The notes beneath the pieces are model-generated. The model saw only the letters and a program-made list of their open reading frames with translations, was not told the DNA's origin and searched no databases. From Gracilaria domingensis (lineage: Eukaryota > Rhodophyta > Florideophyceae > Gracilariales > Gracilariaceae), in assembly GCA_022539475.1 (NCBI GenBank), contig VCMS01000199.1, positions 1 to 64,000 on the forward strand: DNA of 64,000 nt, given 5' to 3'. Shown piece after piece: positions 32,317 to 43,307 of the stretch. Both the position numbers and the translations under genes were made by a program. Every line of letters begins with the position of its first letter. Position 1 is the stretch's first letter.

Positions 32317-33206
32317 GAGCAACCATTCAAGGTTGCCCGCCGGGAGGTTTCTTCTTATGTCCTAATGGATACGCTTTCGCTTGGTGGTTGTAAGAGTGCA
32401 AGGCCTACGACAGACAAGGGTCTTTCGTATGATAGTGTGCCAAGGGTAGGAGCTTTCTTGACAAATTTTTTTTTGCTGTGCGCAAAACGTCCTTCACGCT
32501 CGTACCCCTCGGTGCGGACATATGCAAAATCGAGCGTTACTCAAGAGGCATCTCGAACAGCAGCTGGGGCTGCTTCAAGTGCCGAGCGATTGAAGGTTTC
32601 GAACCGTAAGAACCTTAAACAACGTCGATATGACCAGCAGGCTTCCGAGCCAAGAAAACGCAGAATGGAAACTTTCCCTGCCTTCAGGGAAACTTCCCTA
32701 ACGTTCCCTTAACTGTGCACGTGGCACAGAACTGTACTAAAACTTTTGAATAGTGTTACAACGATGCACGTTGTAACTTCTTCGGTCTCTTATGCATATT
32801 GAGGATCATATCGCAGAAGGAATATGCCTGACATAATATGATGCTATGAAAGAGCTTGTAGGCTTTCATGAAGGAAAGCAGCTCTTTCACGACGCAGATT
32901 CTGCGGCGCAGCGACGGCGATGGCGATCGCCGTTCATGATGATCGCCAGAAACGATCGCTCAATATCAAGACCGCCGCCCGCGCTCTTTAGATCTCCAAT
33001 CCACTCACTCCCATTCAAAACAAATAATCCTCTTCGTGCCTCGAAATCCTATTTAAATGACCCATTAGCCAATAAGAGGATAGCGCGGAGCCTTGCTGAT
33101 CAGAATTTGATCCGCTTGAAGTCATACCGCTCCATCCAGGACGATCACTTTCGCCATTTTCGCATGCTGAGCTCAAAGAGACTCAAATCTATCAACTCGT
33201 AATGAA
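32317..33206. other. Intergenic with possible 5' exon of the hAT remnant
   Basis: 32639-32680 (GCTTCCGAGCCAAGAAAACG...) recurs inverted at about 42868-42906. 32846-33202 is open on the plus strand but unrecognised. A GTACGT donor-like site lies near 33207. Confidence 0.4.
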
Positions 33207-34171
33207 GTACGTCTACAACCCTTTCTACACAATTTAGAGAAACATTCTAACAGTTTTTATTCCCCCTAGTGTGGAGAAGCTCTTTTCTGCCACTCTAAGA
33301 ACGGATCCACTGGTGGATCATCTGCGACGCAAACCGGATGTGCACACAACGGAATTGTACACTGATGTCTGTAACTGCATCGCCAGATTTTTCTGGGTTA
33401 ATGTACTTCCGTTTAATGTCGACAAACCCCCGTATCAGTATTTATCCTAGCGCGTTACGAATGTGTATCCATGGTTTGCTGAAAAGCCAATCAACACATT
33501 GAAAATCACTAGCATAGTCCAAGAGTACTCTCAGCGAATGTACATTAACAATGTCAAACATATTCGTCGTGTGCTTTCTCAGAGGCGTTCAAAAGAGATA
33601 ACAGTTTACATTAACTGTCGTTTCATGTCTAAAGAGAAGGTTGTATTGAAATTTGTGCTCCACATTACCCGTTCCGATGAGTTTAAGCTTTATTTGGGAT
33701 CAATAACTGTGTTTTACGAAGAGATCACTTACAACGTGTTTGTAGAGATGTTGAAATCAACTCTGGAGGAGTACGTTCAACTGGAATTTGTGAATCATAT
33801 AGCCGGAGACAGTTTCGTGGTGAACGAGCTCCTGGATGTATTCTGTTCTAATCACGAAATTCAGAGATACAGGTATTATGAAATGTCTCGTATCATCAGT
33901 CATTTGATGTTGGAAGAGCTCTCGCGCAACACTGTCGAGATTTATAATGGCCGTGTACCGGCTCAGCTACGAAAACTTTATTTGTTCGGTCTTTGGAATA
34001 TGACAATAGCGTTTCCTGACACTTGGGGCCGCTGCCATAACAAGAAAGATCCTGATTATCCAGGAATACAAGCCGTAAGTTAAGCTTCTTTTCTTGTTTA
34101 TTTTCTTTTCTATTAATCTAACTCATACGGTTACTTCTTCGCCTTGAAGATGAACTCCGATGAATGCTGAC
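33207..34171 (+). mobile_element. hAT-like transposase remnant with probable introns
   Basis: After a pyrimidine-rich CCCCTAG (about 33270) the frame reads VEKLFSATLRTDPLVDHLRR and FFWVNVLPFNVDKPPYQYLS, like the hAT 'f...~lPF..v..p.f' segment. It then hits an in-frame TAG (33448) and continues VYPWFAEKPINTLK to the equivalent of the DxW region, now INCRFMSKEKVVLKFVLHI with no catalytic Asp. It ends NKKDPDYPGIQA followed by GTAAGT (about 34076) and, after CCTTGAAG near 34149, MNSDEC and a stop. The GTAAGT...TCTAAC...AG segment of about 73 nt looks like a genuine intron. The C-terminal dimerisation domain is missing. Confidence 0.45.
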
Positions 34172-34786
34172 CCGTGTAACACCATTCGAGCGAGCAGAGG
34201 TACCGCAGTGCAAAGTCCAAGAATCTCGATGGTAAACTGTCGTCTACTGAGAACTGTAGAAACGTTGTACGTGCGCTTGCGCACGAGCAGTGCTGCAGCT
34301 ATGGGCTGGAGGACGATGGGCTGTCCAGCGTCGATGAGGTGACACTGATGATGTGTGGCAGTACTTCTGTTTCCATGATGCTGCTTGAGAATCGGCCCAT
34401 TTTCACGCCGTGAACTGGTTCAGACCGCTCATGGACAGCAACGAGTTGGAGGGCTTTGCCGAGGCTTGCATGGTGGAGCTGCTTGGCGAGGATGTCATCG
34501 CCGTACTGACATAACATGGCAATGCGGAGTTCGACAAGGATGTGGGCTGCCGAATTGCGGAGACAGCGATTCAACCCAAGGCGATTCCGATTTCTGCGTG
34601 ATGAAAAACTGTGGGGCGGTTCGAACAGTGGGGCAAAACTTATCAGCTAATCTTCTTTACATGCAGTTTGCCGAAGCGATGAAACAAATTGAGCGTGCCG
34701 AAGATGCGTTTTGCACTTGTTTAGCTATGTCATGCGTCGATGAAACATCTCAATAATGCTGCACTGCCTTGTTTGCTTGTAAAGTC
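34172..34786 (+). pseudogene. Fragments of an unrecognised protein
   Basis: Coding-like plus-strand stretches in alternating frames: HSSEQRYRSAKSKNLDGKL and ENCRNVVRALAHEQ (about 34170-34300), then DDVWQYFCFHDAA, VNWFRPLMDSNELEGFAEAC and ELLGEDVIAVLT (34330-34510), with several stops. Not part of DNA polymerase delta. I cannot name the family. Confidence 0.35.
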
Positions 34787-36011
34787 ACTTTTGAATGGGC
34801 GTCAGTTGGCTCTCAAGATCTCAGCAAATGCTGTCTATGGTTTCACTGTTGCGTCGGTTGGAAAGCTTCCGTGTATGGATATCTCTGCTTCCACTACGGC
34901 TTATGGACGCCAGATGATCGAAAGTACGAAAGCTGAAGTGGAAAAGCGGCACAAACAAGCAACAGTGATATACGGCGACACGGATTCCGTTATGATCCAA
35001 TTCGGGGACTCTAATTCGTTGGAGGAAAGCATGCGTTTAGGAGAGGAAGCCGCGGAAGCCATATCTCAAGTCTTCCCGAACCCCGTCAAACTGGAATTTG
35101 AGAAATGTTATTATCCGTACCTGCTTACTAGCAAGAAGCGATATGCGGATTTACTGTGGACCAACACGAAGACTTTTGACAAAATGGATTGCAAAGGAGT
35201 AGAATCGGTTGGCCGGGATAATTGTCGACTTGTAGCCAATGTAATTTCCACATCTCTGGAACTATTGCTGAAGAAACAAGATCTTCAGAAAGCCATTGCG
35301 ATGGTCAAGTACACTATCTCCGACCTTCTGCAGAACAAAATTGACATATCACTGTTGGTTGTTTCAAAGGCCTTGACTAAGACTGACTATGAAGCCAAGC
35401 AAGCTCATGTGACATTAGCGGAAAAGATGAGGAAACGAGATCCTGGCACAGCACCGTCTTTGGGAGATCGTGTGCCATATGTCATTACTCATGGATCCAA
35501 AAACGAACCTGCGTATTCTAGGCCAGAAGATCCGCTCTATGTTCTTGAGAATAATGTACCCATCGACAACAAGTATTACCTTGAGAACAAGCTCAGGAAA
35601 CCGTTGGAGCGAATATTTGAACCTGTGATGGGAAGCAAGGTTTCTTCTTTGTTTTTCGGAGAACATACGAGAACAGTTTCTGTTGTAACATCCAAAAAAA
35701 GGGCGTTGATGAAGTATGCGAAAGTGAAATTAAGTTGCTTACGGTGCAGATCCCCGATCAATGAAGGAGCCATATGCAAGTACTGAGTACCAAAAGAAGC
35801 TGAAATATGCTCAAAGCATATGAAGGGTGTGGTTGTATTAGAGAAAGTATACGCCTCTCTGTGGACCGAATGTCAACGGTGCATGGGAGAAATATGCCAT
35901 GATGTGGTCTGCAGCAATGGGGATTGTCCAATATCTTATCGCAGACGAAAAGCACAGAAGGACTTGGATTCCGCAACAGAAAGGCTCCAAAGGTTTGAAC
36001 TTGAATGGTAG
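34787..36011 (+). pseudogene. POLD1: DNA polymerase delta catalytic subunit, 3' fragment
   Basis: One frame (open from 34740) matches the C-terminal third of the replicative B-family polymerase: LLNGRQLALKISANAVYGF (motif B), VIYGDTDSVM (motif C with both Asp), FEKCYYPYLLTSKKRYADLL, MRKRDPGTAPSLGDRVPYVI, then the two zinc modules. Exonuclease, palm motif A and everything N-terminal of motif B are absent; the preceding sequence is unrelated. In motif B the YGFTGA Gly is Val (GTT). CysA zinc module reads CLRCRSPINEGAICKY and then TGA at 35784-35786 exactly where the fourth Cys belongs; the frame goes on to CysB (CQRCMGEICHDVVC...CP), which would bind an iron-sulfur cluster, and stops at 36009. 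5'-truncated, probably dead. Confidence 0.85.
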
Positions 36012-36289
36012 GTATTCACAAACTGTTCGATGACCAGCATGGCACCCAACCGAACCAACGCAGCTTAATTTTTATACATTTGACACCGGATTATGTCTCG
36101 TCCAAGGCAACGATGTGATCATTCTTGTTACAGCAACCTAGCGTTAAGAATACCTGGCCGTAGACGAGGCCTGTACCTCTGAAACCGTCTGCAAAAGCTT
36201 GGGGCTCAACCAGTCGATGATCAAGATCAGCGAACGGACACCCATTGAATATTTCTTCACGAGAATGGCTTCGTTGGGTACTCTTTGAA
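36012..36289. other. Convergent intergenic region
   Basis: Between the 3' ends of the POLD1 fragment and the guanylate-kinase gene. A coding-like minus frame (FNGCPFADLDHRLVEPQAF) is present but unrecognised. Confidence 0.4.
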
Positions 36290-37270
36290 CTATCTGAGTT
36301 GTGAATATGCTTCATCGATGTCATCGTTGGTAATGGTCAGCTCAAAAATGTTTGTGGTAACGGCATAAGACAGTTCACTCATATTTGTGTTAAGATGGGT
36401 CTTCAACACTTCGCTAGTTTCTGTCCCTTGATTCTTCAACCGCTCTTCGAGAACCGTCATGTCAGGTGTTGCTACCAACACGAAAAGAGGCTGCCACCAG
36501 AGCTCCGCTTTATTGCGCAGAGCTTCTACACCCTGAATATCCATGTCTATATCGCAAGACGTCCCCTTCTCCAACACGGCGTTTACAGAGTCATACGATT
36601 TGCCGTAGTACTGTCCATGAACATGAGCATACTCCACAAACTGATCCGAGCTTTTCATGTCTTCAAATTGCTGATGAGCAGGAAGCATGTAATCCCGGCC
36701 TTGAAGCTCATTAAGATGTGGTTCGAGTGTAGTATGAGAAACGCTGTACCGAAATCGTCGAGGGAATTCATCCATGAGCTTGTGTATCAAAGTCGACTTC
36801 CCGACACCCGAAGGTCCAGCCAATACAGAAACTGGTCTCGCTGTTGACGTTTCAGTCGATGAATTATCGCCATCGTTTCGTTGCATCTTCTTAGTCTGGC
36901 GAGCTGCAAGAGTGGCTACGGTGCCCACCATACCCGTTTTTCCGATCTCAATCCCTGAAAGTCCGTCCACAAAATTATCACAGGTACGCACAAGGAACGG
37001 AATCTTGAATGCGAGCAAGCTTAAGACGACGGCTATCGCTTGCTGTCGATCATCAATACCCAACATCTCCGACGGGGAAATAGCCCCATTCGAAAAAACG
37101 AGCAGCACAAATGGAAGAGGTGGCAGGGCAAGTCGAAACGAAAGAATGCGGGAGAAAAAGGTTGGAACACCAAGGTAATCAACGCTCGCTTCCAACATGG
37201 CGGGGTACGCTACGGAAGTCTCGGTTCCATATGCATAGGCTGCGGCTAAATTCTTTCCGAACAAGGCCAT
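36290..37270 (-). CDS. Membrane domain fused to guanylate kinase
   Basis: 326 codons from ATG 37270 (the frame is open 12 bases further). Residues about 30-115 contain hydrophobic segments LALPPLPFVLLVFSNG and QQAIAVVLSLLAFKIPFL separated by GIDDR, a layout that recalls the M1-M2 part of Cys-loop ligand-gated channels ('dR....lt.lLt..afk'). From about residue 145 a full guanylate kinase follows: VLAGPSGVGKSTLIHKL (P-loop), YSVSHTT, GRDYMLP, QFVEYAHVHGQYYGKSYDSV, CDIDMDIQGVEAL, and NTNMSELSYAV...TNDDIDEAYSQL at the end. GMP-binding 'SHTTR.pR..E' reads SHTTLEPHLNE, so two Arg contacts are altered. Kinases of this family make GDP from GMP; scaffold forms (MAGUK) have lost catalysis. The upstream minus frame (37403-37179) looks coding, so an N-terminal frameshift near 37280 is possible. 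Confidence 0.65.
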   Translation of the reverse strand: MALFGKNLAAAYAYGTETSVAYPAMLEASVDYLGVPTFFSRILSFRLALPPLPFVLLVFSNGAISPSEMLGIDDRQQAIAVVLSLLAFKIPFLVRTCDNFVDGLSGIEIGKTGMVGTVATLAARQTKKMQRNDGDNSSTETSTARPVSVLAGPSGVGKSTLIHKLMDEFPRRFRYSVSHTTLEPHLNELQGRDYMLPAHQQFEDMKSSDQFVEYAHVHGQYYGKSYDSVNAVLEKGTSCDIDMDIQGVEALRNKAELWWQPLFVLVATPDMTVLEERLKNQGTETSEVLKTHLNTNMSELSYAVTTNIFELTITNDDIDEAYSQLR

Positions 37271-37317
37271 TGCCCTCAACACTGGCCTCTCTGCTCATGG
37301 CAACGCGAACAGATTGA

Positions 37318-38671
37318 CTCAACTCTTCGTTTCTGGCGGCGTACGTCATCCTGTCGCGATACTTCCAGATAGAACCTACGCTTGAGATATACTTTATGGT
37401 CAATAGCTCTCCGTTTCACCGACAACTCACGCGTCTGGCGCTCGAATTTATTGTCTTCATCTATGTGTTTGCGTCGGGGCTAGAATTCTGAGCAATTGGG
37501 AGAGCCTTGGGAGACTTTGATCGGCATTACATTCGACCTCACTCTCGCCAACTGGTTTTACTTCACTGTTGTCACCATATTCACAGTGGGCTACGGAGAC
37601 TATGTCCCATTCAAAGTGCTGGGGCGCCTGTGGATTATCTTCATAATTGTGTTTGGCGCCTACTTGGTGTCGCGCAAGATTGGCCAGGTTGTTGATATCG
37701 TTTCACGTTTGCGCCGAGGACTGGGTTCTTTCGTCAAGACTGAAGGAAACGAGCATTGCGTCATATGCGGAAACGTGAAATGGGAGTATCTCAAAGCTTT
37801 TGTTCTTGAGTTTTATGGCGATGACAGAAATGCCAAGACAAAGCTTGTCATCATATGTGACCAGCCCAACTGCTCCGAAACCGTGTGGATCAACTTTTTC
37901 ACTTCTATCTTTCAGTATCGCGATAACGTCACATATCTTGAGGACTCATGTGTCACGCGCGATGACCTCCTTCACGCGCAGGTGGAGACATCGAAGGCCG
38001 TGTTCATACTCAACAATCAGCATAACCCGGACCCTTATGCAGAGGACTCTGGAACGCTCAAGCAAATTCGTACGATACGATCCTACTCACCGAATCTTCC
38101 CATATACTCCATGTGCGCTCTTCGTGATTCCATGTTGCCAATCACTTCTGCATTGGAACAAGTCGACGATCACGACGAGGGGGGAGAAGCTTCTTCACGG
38201 AGAGAATCCGGAATGAATCTGCGTTCTCAAATGATGGGTCCCTCATCATCAGATATGTTCGGATTATCTACAATAGAGGACGAACTCAATCCCCATATAT
38301 GCGACTTTGAGGACGAAGACGATAATAATGACGGACTGCTTGTCACTTCATATGATGGCTCGTCAGACTTGAAGTCTGAGGCTCTCTGCATGCAGGAAAT
38401 CGAAATGTCGCTCATGGCGAAGAACATCTTCTACAACGGCTTGTCTACGCTCTTGGCAAACTCAATTCTCCGCGTCGCTCCAATGTTGGAGGATGAAGAT
38501 CGGATGTGGGCTTGGAAGTACAAGCTGGGCACCGAATGCCGTTGCGAATATGTGAAGTTGCCGATGCAGCTGACGAACAGGAGATTCTCGGAAATCGCTG
38601 TTATCATGTATGATTACGGTATTGTTCCAGTTGTAACGAAAAATTTATGGACAAGAAATGGAGAGCAGTAA
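37318..38671 (+). pseudogene. BK (Slo1)-type calcium-activated potassium channel fragment
   Basis: Two frames make one homologous stretch. Frame 1 from 37318 gives the S4-S5 linker and S5 (SSPFHRQLTRLALEF, IVFIYVFASGLE); a one-base shift near 37483 then leads into NSEQLGEPWETL, pore helix and selectivity filter TVGYGD, S6 (LGRLWIIFIIVFGAYLV) and the RCK1 domain (HCVICGNVKWEYLKAFVLEF, TYLEDSCVTRDDLLHAQVE, PDPYAEDSGTLKQIRTIRSY), an acidic loop, and GLSTLLANSI. Ends at TAA 38669 after the RCK1-distal part; S0-S4 and all of RCK2 (with the calcium bowl) are missing. Known BK channels open with voltage and calcium. Truncated at both ends and shifted in the pore turret, so likely non-functional unless splicing rescues it. 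Confidence 0.8.
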
Positions 38672-38934
38672 CCCTGGACACCAATATTACTCTTAACTCG
38701 ATAGCTTTGATAATTACCTTTCACTCCATAGAGTACCTGGATACTGTCATGGCTGCGATTGCCAACTTCGCTACAGAAAGGTTCTCGGATTCGGCTTCAG
38801 GGAGCAGTGAAGTTCCGTTTTGGGACAGCGAGGATCCGATTCTCAGGAACAGCAGATGTGAACGAGCTGGGGCTATCCTTACTAAGGATCTCAATGTTCA
38901 ACATGTTGAAGATTCAGAAAATGAATACGACCTT
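38672..38934. other. Short gap, nothing recognised
   Basis: Plus-strand frame 38647-38958 overlaps but shows no family. Confidence 0.4.
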
Positions 38935-39377
38935 TCAGAAGACTGGTCTTGGTCTTGAGTCTCTGATACTCGATGGCAGCACGTTCAAGAGCTTCGTCGT
39001 CCGTTGGTTTGACATAGCTACGTCGTCCATTCTTTTGACATAGGCGTATCCATCAGGAACATTTGGGATGGGATATGCATCTTGGTCTGCGACATAAACA
39101 AAGTCACGAGCGACTCGAAGTTGTGCTATGTCAAACCATTTGAGTTTACTATTGCGAGCTGAATGGACAGCGAAAGGGTCATTGCTCAGTCGACGCATAT
39201 CTTGAAATCCAACGATTACGCGTTGCGGAGCGAAACGCACGCTATCCATCACACCTGCATTCTGTTCTGCACCCATTTTCCAGCGCACAGAACGACATTC
39301 CCTGGCTGCGGTACGATAGACAAATGAGGATTGTCTCAAGCAATAGCAGATGAAACTTTTACGAAGTTCTAATGACA
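38935..39377 (-). CDS. Small unknown protein (147 aa)
   Basis: ATG 39377 (MSLELRKSFICYCLRQSS) to TAG/TGA at 38935. Contains KWFDIAQLRVARDFVYVADQ and YPIPNVPDGYAYVKRMDD, which read like a folded domain, but I do not recognise it. It lies between the channel fragment and the hAT transposase and has its own start; it could be a fragment of a larger protein. Confidence 0.4.
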
Positions 39378-39570
39378 TAATTCCTTCGAGCAAGTACTTC
39401 TCGTGATATCACGCGAAAAGGAAGCTCAATTCTCTCAGTCCATCCACAAGTAAAAACGCACAAAGATATAGTCGAAAACATAACAGGTTCCTTGTTTCAT
39501 TGATATCGGCGAAGGCTTAATGTCACGATTAAATGAACCGTAGTCCTTTGCTCTTCCAACAACGCGAATA

Positions 39571-41985
39571 TCAAAGCAGCTCCACCGCTTCAGTGGTGGA
39601 GACAAATTTGTTGTGCCAATTCTCCAGTCCGTCCAATTCAAACTCTTCCTCAACCTCGTGAACCTGATCTGATGAGATAATCTCATCATCGAGAAATTGC
39701 GAGTACATATTCTCATTCGTCGCTCCCTCATACACATTCGCGCTCATTGCGTCGCTCAGCCCCCCAAATCGTAACTGAATATACTCAGTCCCAGAAAGTT
39801 TCTTGACAGATCTACAGCGCGCTTCAATCAGGGAGTCGTTAAAGGCGCAAAACACTAACTTCGATACTTTCCCTTGTTGTAATCTATTTCGAGAAGATGT
39901 TCGCACCCTCCCTTGTAGACTGAAACTGCGCTCGACCGTCGAAGAAGATGGGCTGGAGCATAAAATACGAAGTGCAAACTCCCGAAGTAGCGATTTCTTG
40001 GAGTATTCAATCCAGTAATATACTGGCGTTTGACTGTACATGAGCAAAGAATGCTTGGTGATGGGGTCCTGCAGCTGCGAACGCCATGACATCCGCACAG
40101 ACACAAACTCTTTGCATATCTTGTCAACCGCGCCGTTTTCCCCTCCTTCGCTCTCAACCTTTTCGCTCGAAGGAAAACTGTCTGAACGGACAAACGACAG
40201 CACTTGCTGCACCACATGGGAACGAAACAGTGCCATTTTCTCTGCAAGGCTACGAAGATCCAACATGTACGCAACGTGATGTATAGGGGTGACCAATGCG
40301 ACCTTCTTCCCTTCCCCTTGCATTCGTTCCTGGAAAACTCTGATAATTTCATCTTTCCTTTCGCTGGTGTAGAATGGTGTGTTCGGCAACTGCCGAATCT
40401 TTTCCAACAGCTGGACCGAAGCTGGATAAACCTCTGACAGCAATGAGGACTCGTCGTCAAAAAGTCTCAAGTACTGCCGAACGAGGCGGAAAATGTGATA
40501 TATATCCAGGAGCTTGTCATACAGAGGCTCGTTGCGAATCGTAGCCTTGAAGCTTTCCCTCTTTTCTCGGTTCCGGCCATTATATAGAGCAGAATGAAAG
40601 TCCTGACAGTCGATTAGTTCATTCAGGACCACTTTGCATCTAAGAAAAGATGCAATCATTCTCTCCGACGACGCGAACCTCGTATGAGCCATCTTGCAGG
40701 GAAGAATGGCAGTAGGGGGCAAGCAGACTCTGCCGTACTGATCCAGTTCGGATGAGGTTCGATTGCGTGCAGTTCTTAAATTAAAGCGCGTCTTGAGCTC
40801 TTTGAAACGATAGTAGAGCTTGGGATGATTTCGAAGATCCCCAATCACCGCCGACACCATCGACAGAATTTCACGAATCCACACGAGTTTTCCCATGTCT
40901 TGCATTAATAAGTTGGCCAAGTGCGTCTGGTCCTGAATTGCGATCATGTGGTTGTGTCTTGCCAGAATATTCTCTTTGGCCTTAACGCAAGAGCTCGTGT
41001 TGTCGCTGACAACTGCGCAAATACGCTGCATGTCACCGAATTCTAAAATTGCGTCTTCGACGACCCTGGCGTAAAAAGATGCATCGCATGAAGTAGATCC
41101 TGTATAAACCGACTTCAAGAAAAATGTTTTCCTAAACGTCTCAACTCCTGTTAGGGATAGTAAAACGTTCACGACCGCTTCATTATTTGCGTCAGTCCAT
41201 CCATCAAAGACCAACGTACCATACGACTCCTTCAGAGACGAGCCAATAGATTGCTTAACGCGACTATGCATGGTCTCGTAATAGATGTTAACATTCCTCG
41301 AACTCATCGTATGCGGATCTGGGAGCTGTTTGCTCAACTGATAATCCGCTAATCGGATAATTTCATAGAACTCATTTTGTCCCTCCGTGCGGCTCAGTAG
41401 CGAGAAAGGAAGCATGTGCTTCACAAAGAAGCGAGTAACTAGCTCATTAAATCTCGACCTCCGGTCCCGAGAACAAAGAGTTTCGATACTGTTTGAGTTC
41501 TCAGGCTTACTGTCTTCCAAAACCGAAGAACTGCGCTTGACGACAGAACGAGCTCCAATTACAGCAGACTTGTTCTTCCTCACTCCGTGGGTTGAGAGCG
41601 CTTTGCGTTTTTTTCTAATAACAGGCGTAAGTGGGGTTCCAAACAAATCTGAGCTACCATTATTGCAGTTTTCCCGGTAGTACTTTCCAAGAACCTTGTC
41701 CTTCTTGAGACGGTGGCGATCTTCTGGAGAGAGCTTCTTGCACCGCATTAAGTGCTGCCCCAATTTTGTGGTGTTGGTTATCTTTGCGCGTGATTGAAAT
41801 CCACAGGCCTTGCAAGTGGGATACACATTGGCGGAACCACCATCCTCGTTATCATTATCATCAGCGCCAAACACATAAAGTTCTTCTACCCACCATTTTT
41901 TCCGTTTCGTTTTCTGCACTGCGGAGACAGAATGTCTTTCTGTGTGCTCCGTTGCTGTATGCACGGATGATATTTGCTCCGACAT
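39571..41985 (-). mobile_element. Intact hAT-family transposase (804 aa)
   Basis: Uninterrupted from ATG 41985. A BED-type zinc finger lies near residues 55-85 (CKACGFQSRAKITN...HLMRC). The DDE RNase-H core begins with VFDGWTDANNEAVVN (first catalytic Asp, codons about 41205-41191), VVSDNTSSC (second Asp), and QDQTHLANLLMQD (the conserved C/H-x-H helix). A long insertion domain follows, and the C-terminal hAT dimerisation domain is clear (REFALRILCSSPSSSTVERSFS, about residues 665-690). Length is typical of autonomous hAT transposases. I could not find matching terminal repeats or the 8-bp duplication, so element borders are undefined. The only full-length transposase in the window and a candidate source for moving the 43308-47124 element. 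Confidence 0.85.
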
Positions 41986-43299
41986 GTAAGTAAATCAAAT
42001 GACGACTGCGGAACTGTAGAAATTTGTCTGCAACGCAAAGCGGAAGATATGAACCGTTTGAATAGCTGATTAGTTCAAGCGACACCTGCAGATCAGTAGC
42101 GTAGACACAATGATGGTCGCGCAGTACCCCAGCGTTCAATGAGTAGCAATAATCAGTCGTCGGCGGTGAGAATAACAAAAAAGAGAGTTCAAAGTTCACT
42201 GTGAGTACAGATCTGAGGTTCCCGAAGAGAAAATCATGTGAGACACAGCGATTGATAAGGGTGTCAGATGTTGAGCTGTGTTTTGATTACTGTGTGCGAA
42301 AAGCGCGGTAATTGGAACAAAGAAGCACACACAAAGATTAGGCAACGATAGGTAGTATGTTTCTTAAACGGCGTGTGACGGTGAAAAGGTATCGAATGAA
42401 TAGAGGGAACGTGAATGGCGCGCAATATTAGGTTCGGGGAGAATATAAGATGGCGGGCCTCCGAACGATTATACGATACATCCTAAAACTGGGCGTATGT
42501 AAACTGATTTTGTTACAACAATGGCATTAAAGTAGGCTCACTCTGGTGATATGATCTGAAATGTTTTTAGTGAGCTTACTTAACTGCTTCCAGCATTGCC
42601 TACGGCTCATAAAGGTAAGGAAAAGGCTTTCAATGAAAGCCTTGTCTGACGCGTAATTCGTTCCGATTCAGGACGCCTGAAATAAGAGCACAATGAAAGA
42701 CGTGCGTCTGACCCATTTCCGGTTGTACGCGGTAGTTTGGGTGTGCGGTGAAGCATTCATGCGGGGAGGCAAGCGCATGAGTACACGTGTTTCAAGTTTT
42801 CAAAGTTTTGAAAACTTTGCAGCACGCCAACCTTTCCGAGTCAGAGAGACTCTTGGGAGGAAAGCCGGAAAGTTTCCATTTGCCGTTTTCTTGGCTTCCG
42901 AGCCTACGGTGGGGCAAGACACGTCTGCGAAAGCGTTCCAGGATTGATGATGAGGGCCGTTCTTAACCCATCTGAAACCGAAAAATTACGTCCACCTTCG
43001 TAGACATACTGCAGCAGCGTTCCACGAATGGAATGATTTTCTCGCCTCCAAGAAAATTTACTCACTGATATGGAAATGTTCAAAAAACGTTTTGAATTAA
43101 ATCACACGTTTTAAACTCGTTTTACACGTATTCAATACTAGACAACGTTCTGAACAATCTTCATGTACTGTAATTAAGTCTTCTGACCATGGTGAATTCA
43201 TTGGCTAGGATTGAGCCGAAATTTGATCTCAAGCAGACCGAATCTTTGAAGTCTAATGAGGCGGATTCTCCGACACCGTCTGAAAGCAGCCCCGCCACG
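41986..43299. other. Non-coding between two hAT elements
   Basis: Contains a short palindrome (AAGGCTTTCAATGAAAGCCTT, about 42625) and the inverted copy of the 32.64 kb word. A short frame 42693-42947 is unsupported. Confidence 0.5.
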
Positions 43300-43307
43300 C
43301 AAAAACC
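43300..43307. repeat. Left 8-bp target-site duplication
   Basis: CAAAAACC, identical to 47125-47132, directly outside the terminal inverted repeat. Confidence 0.9.
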
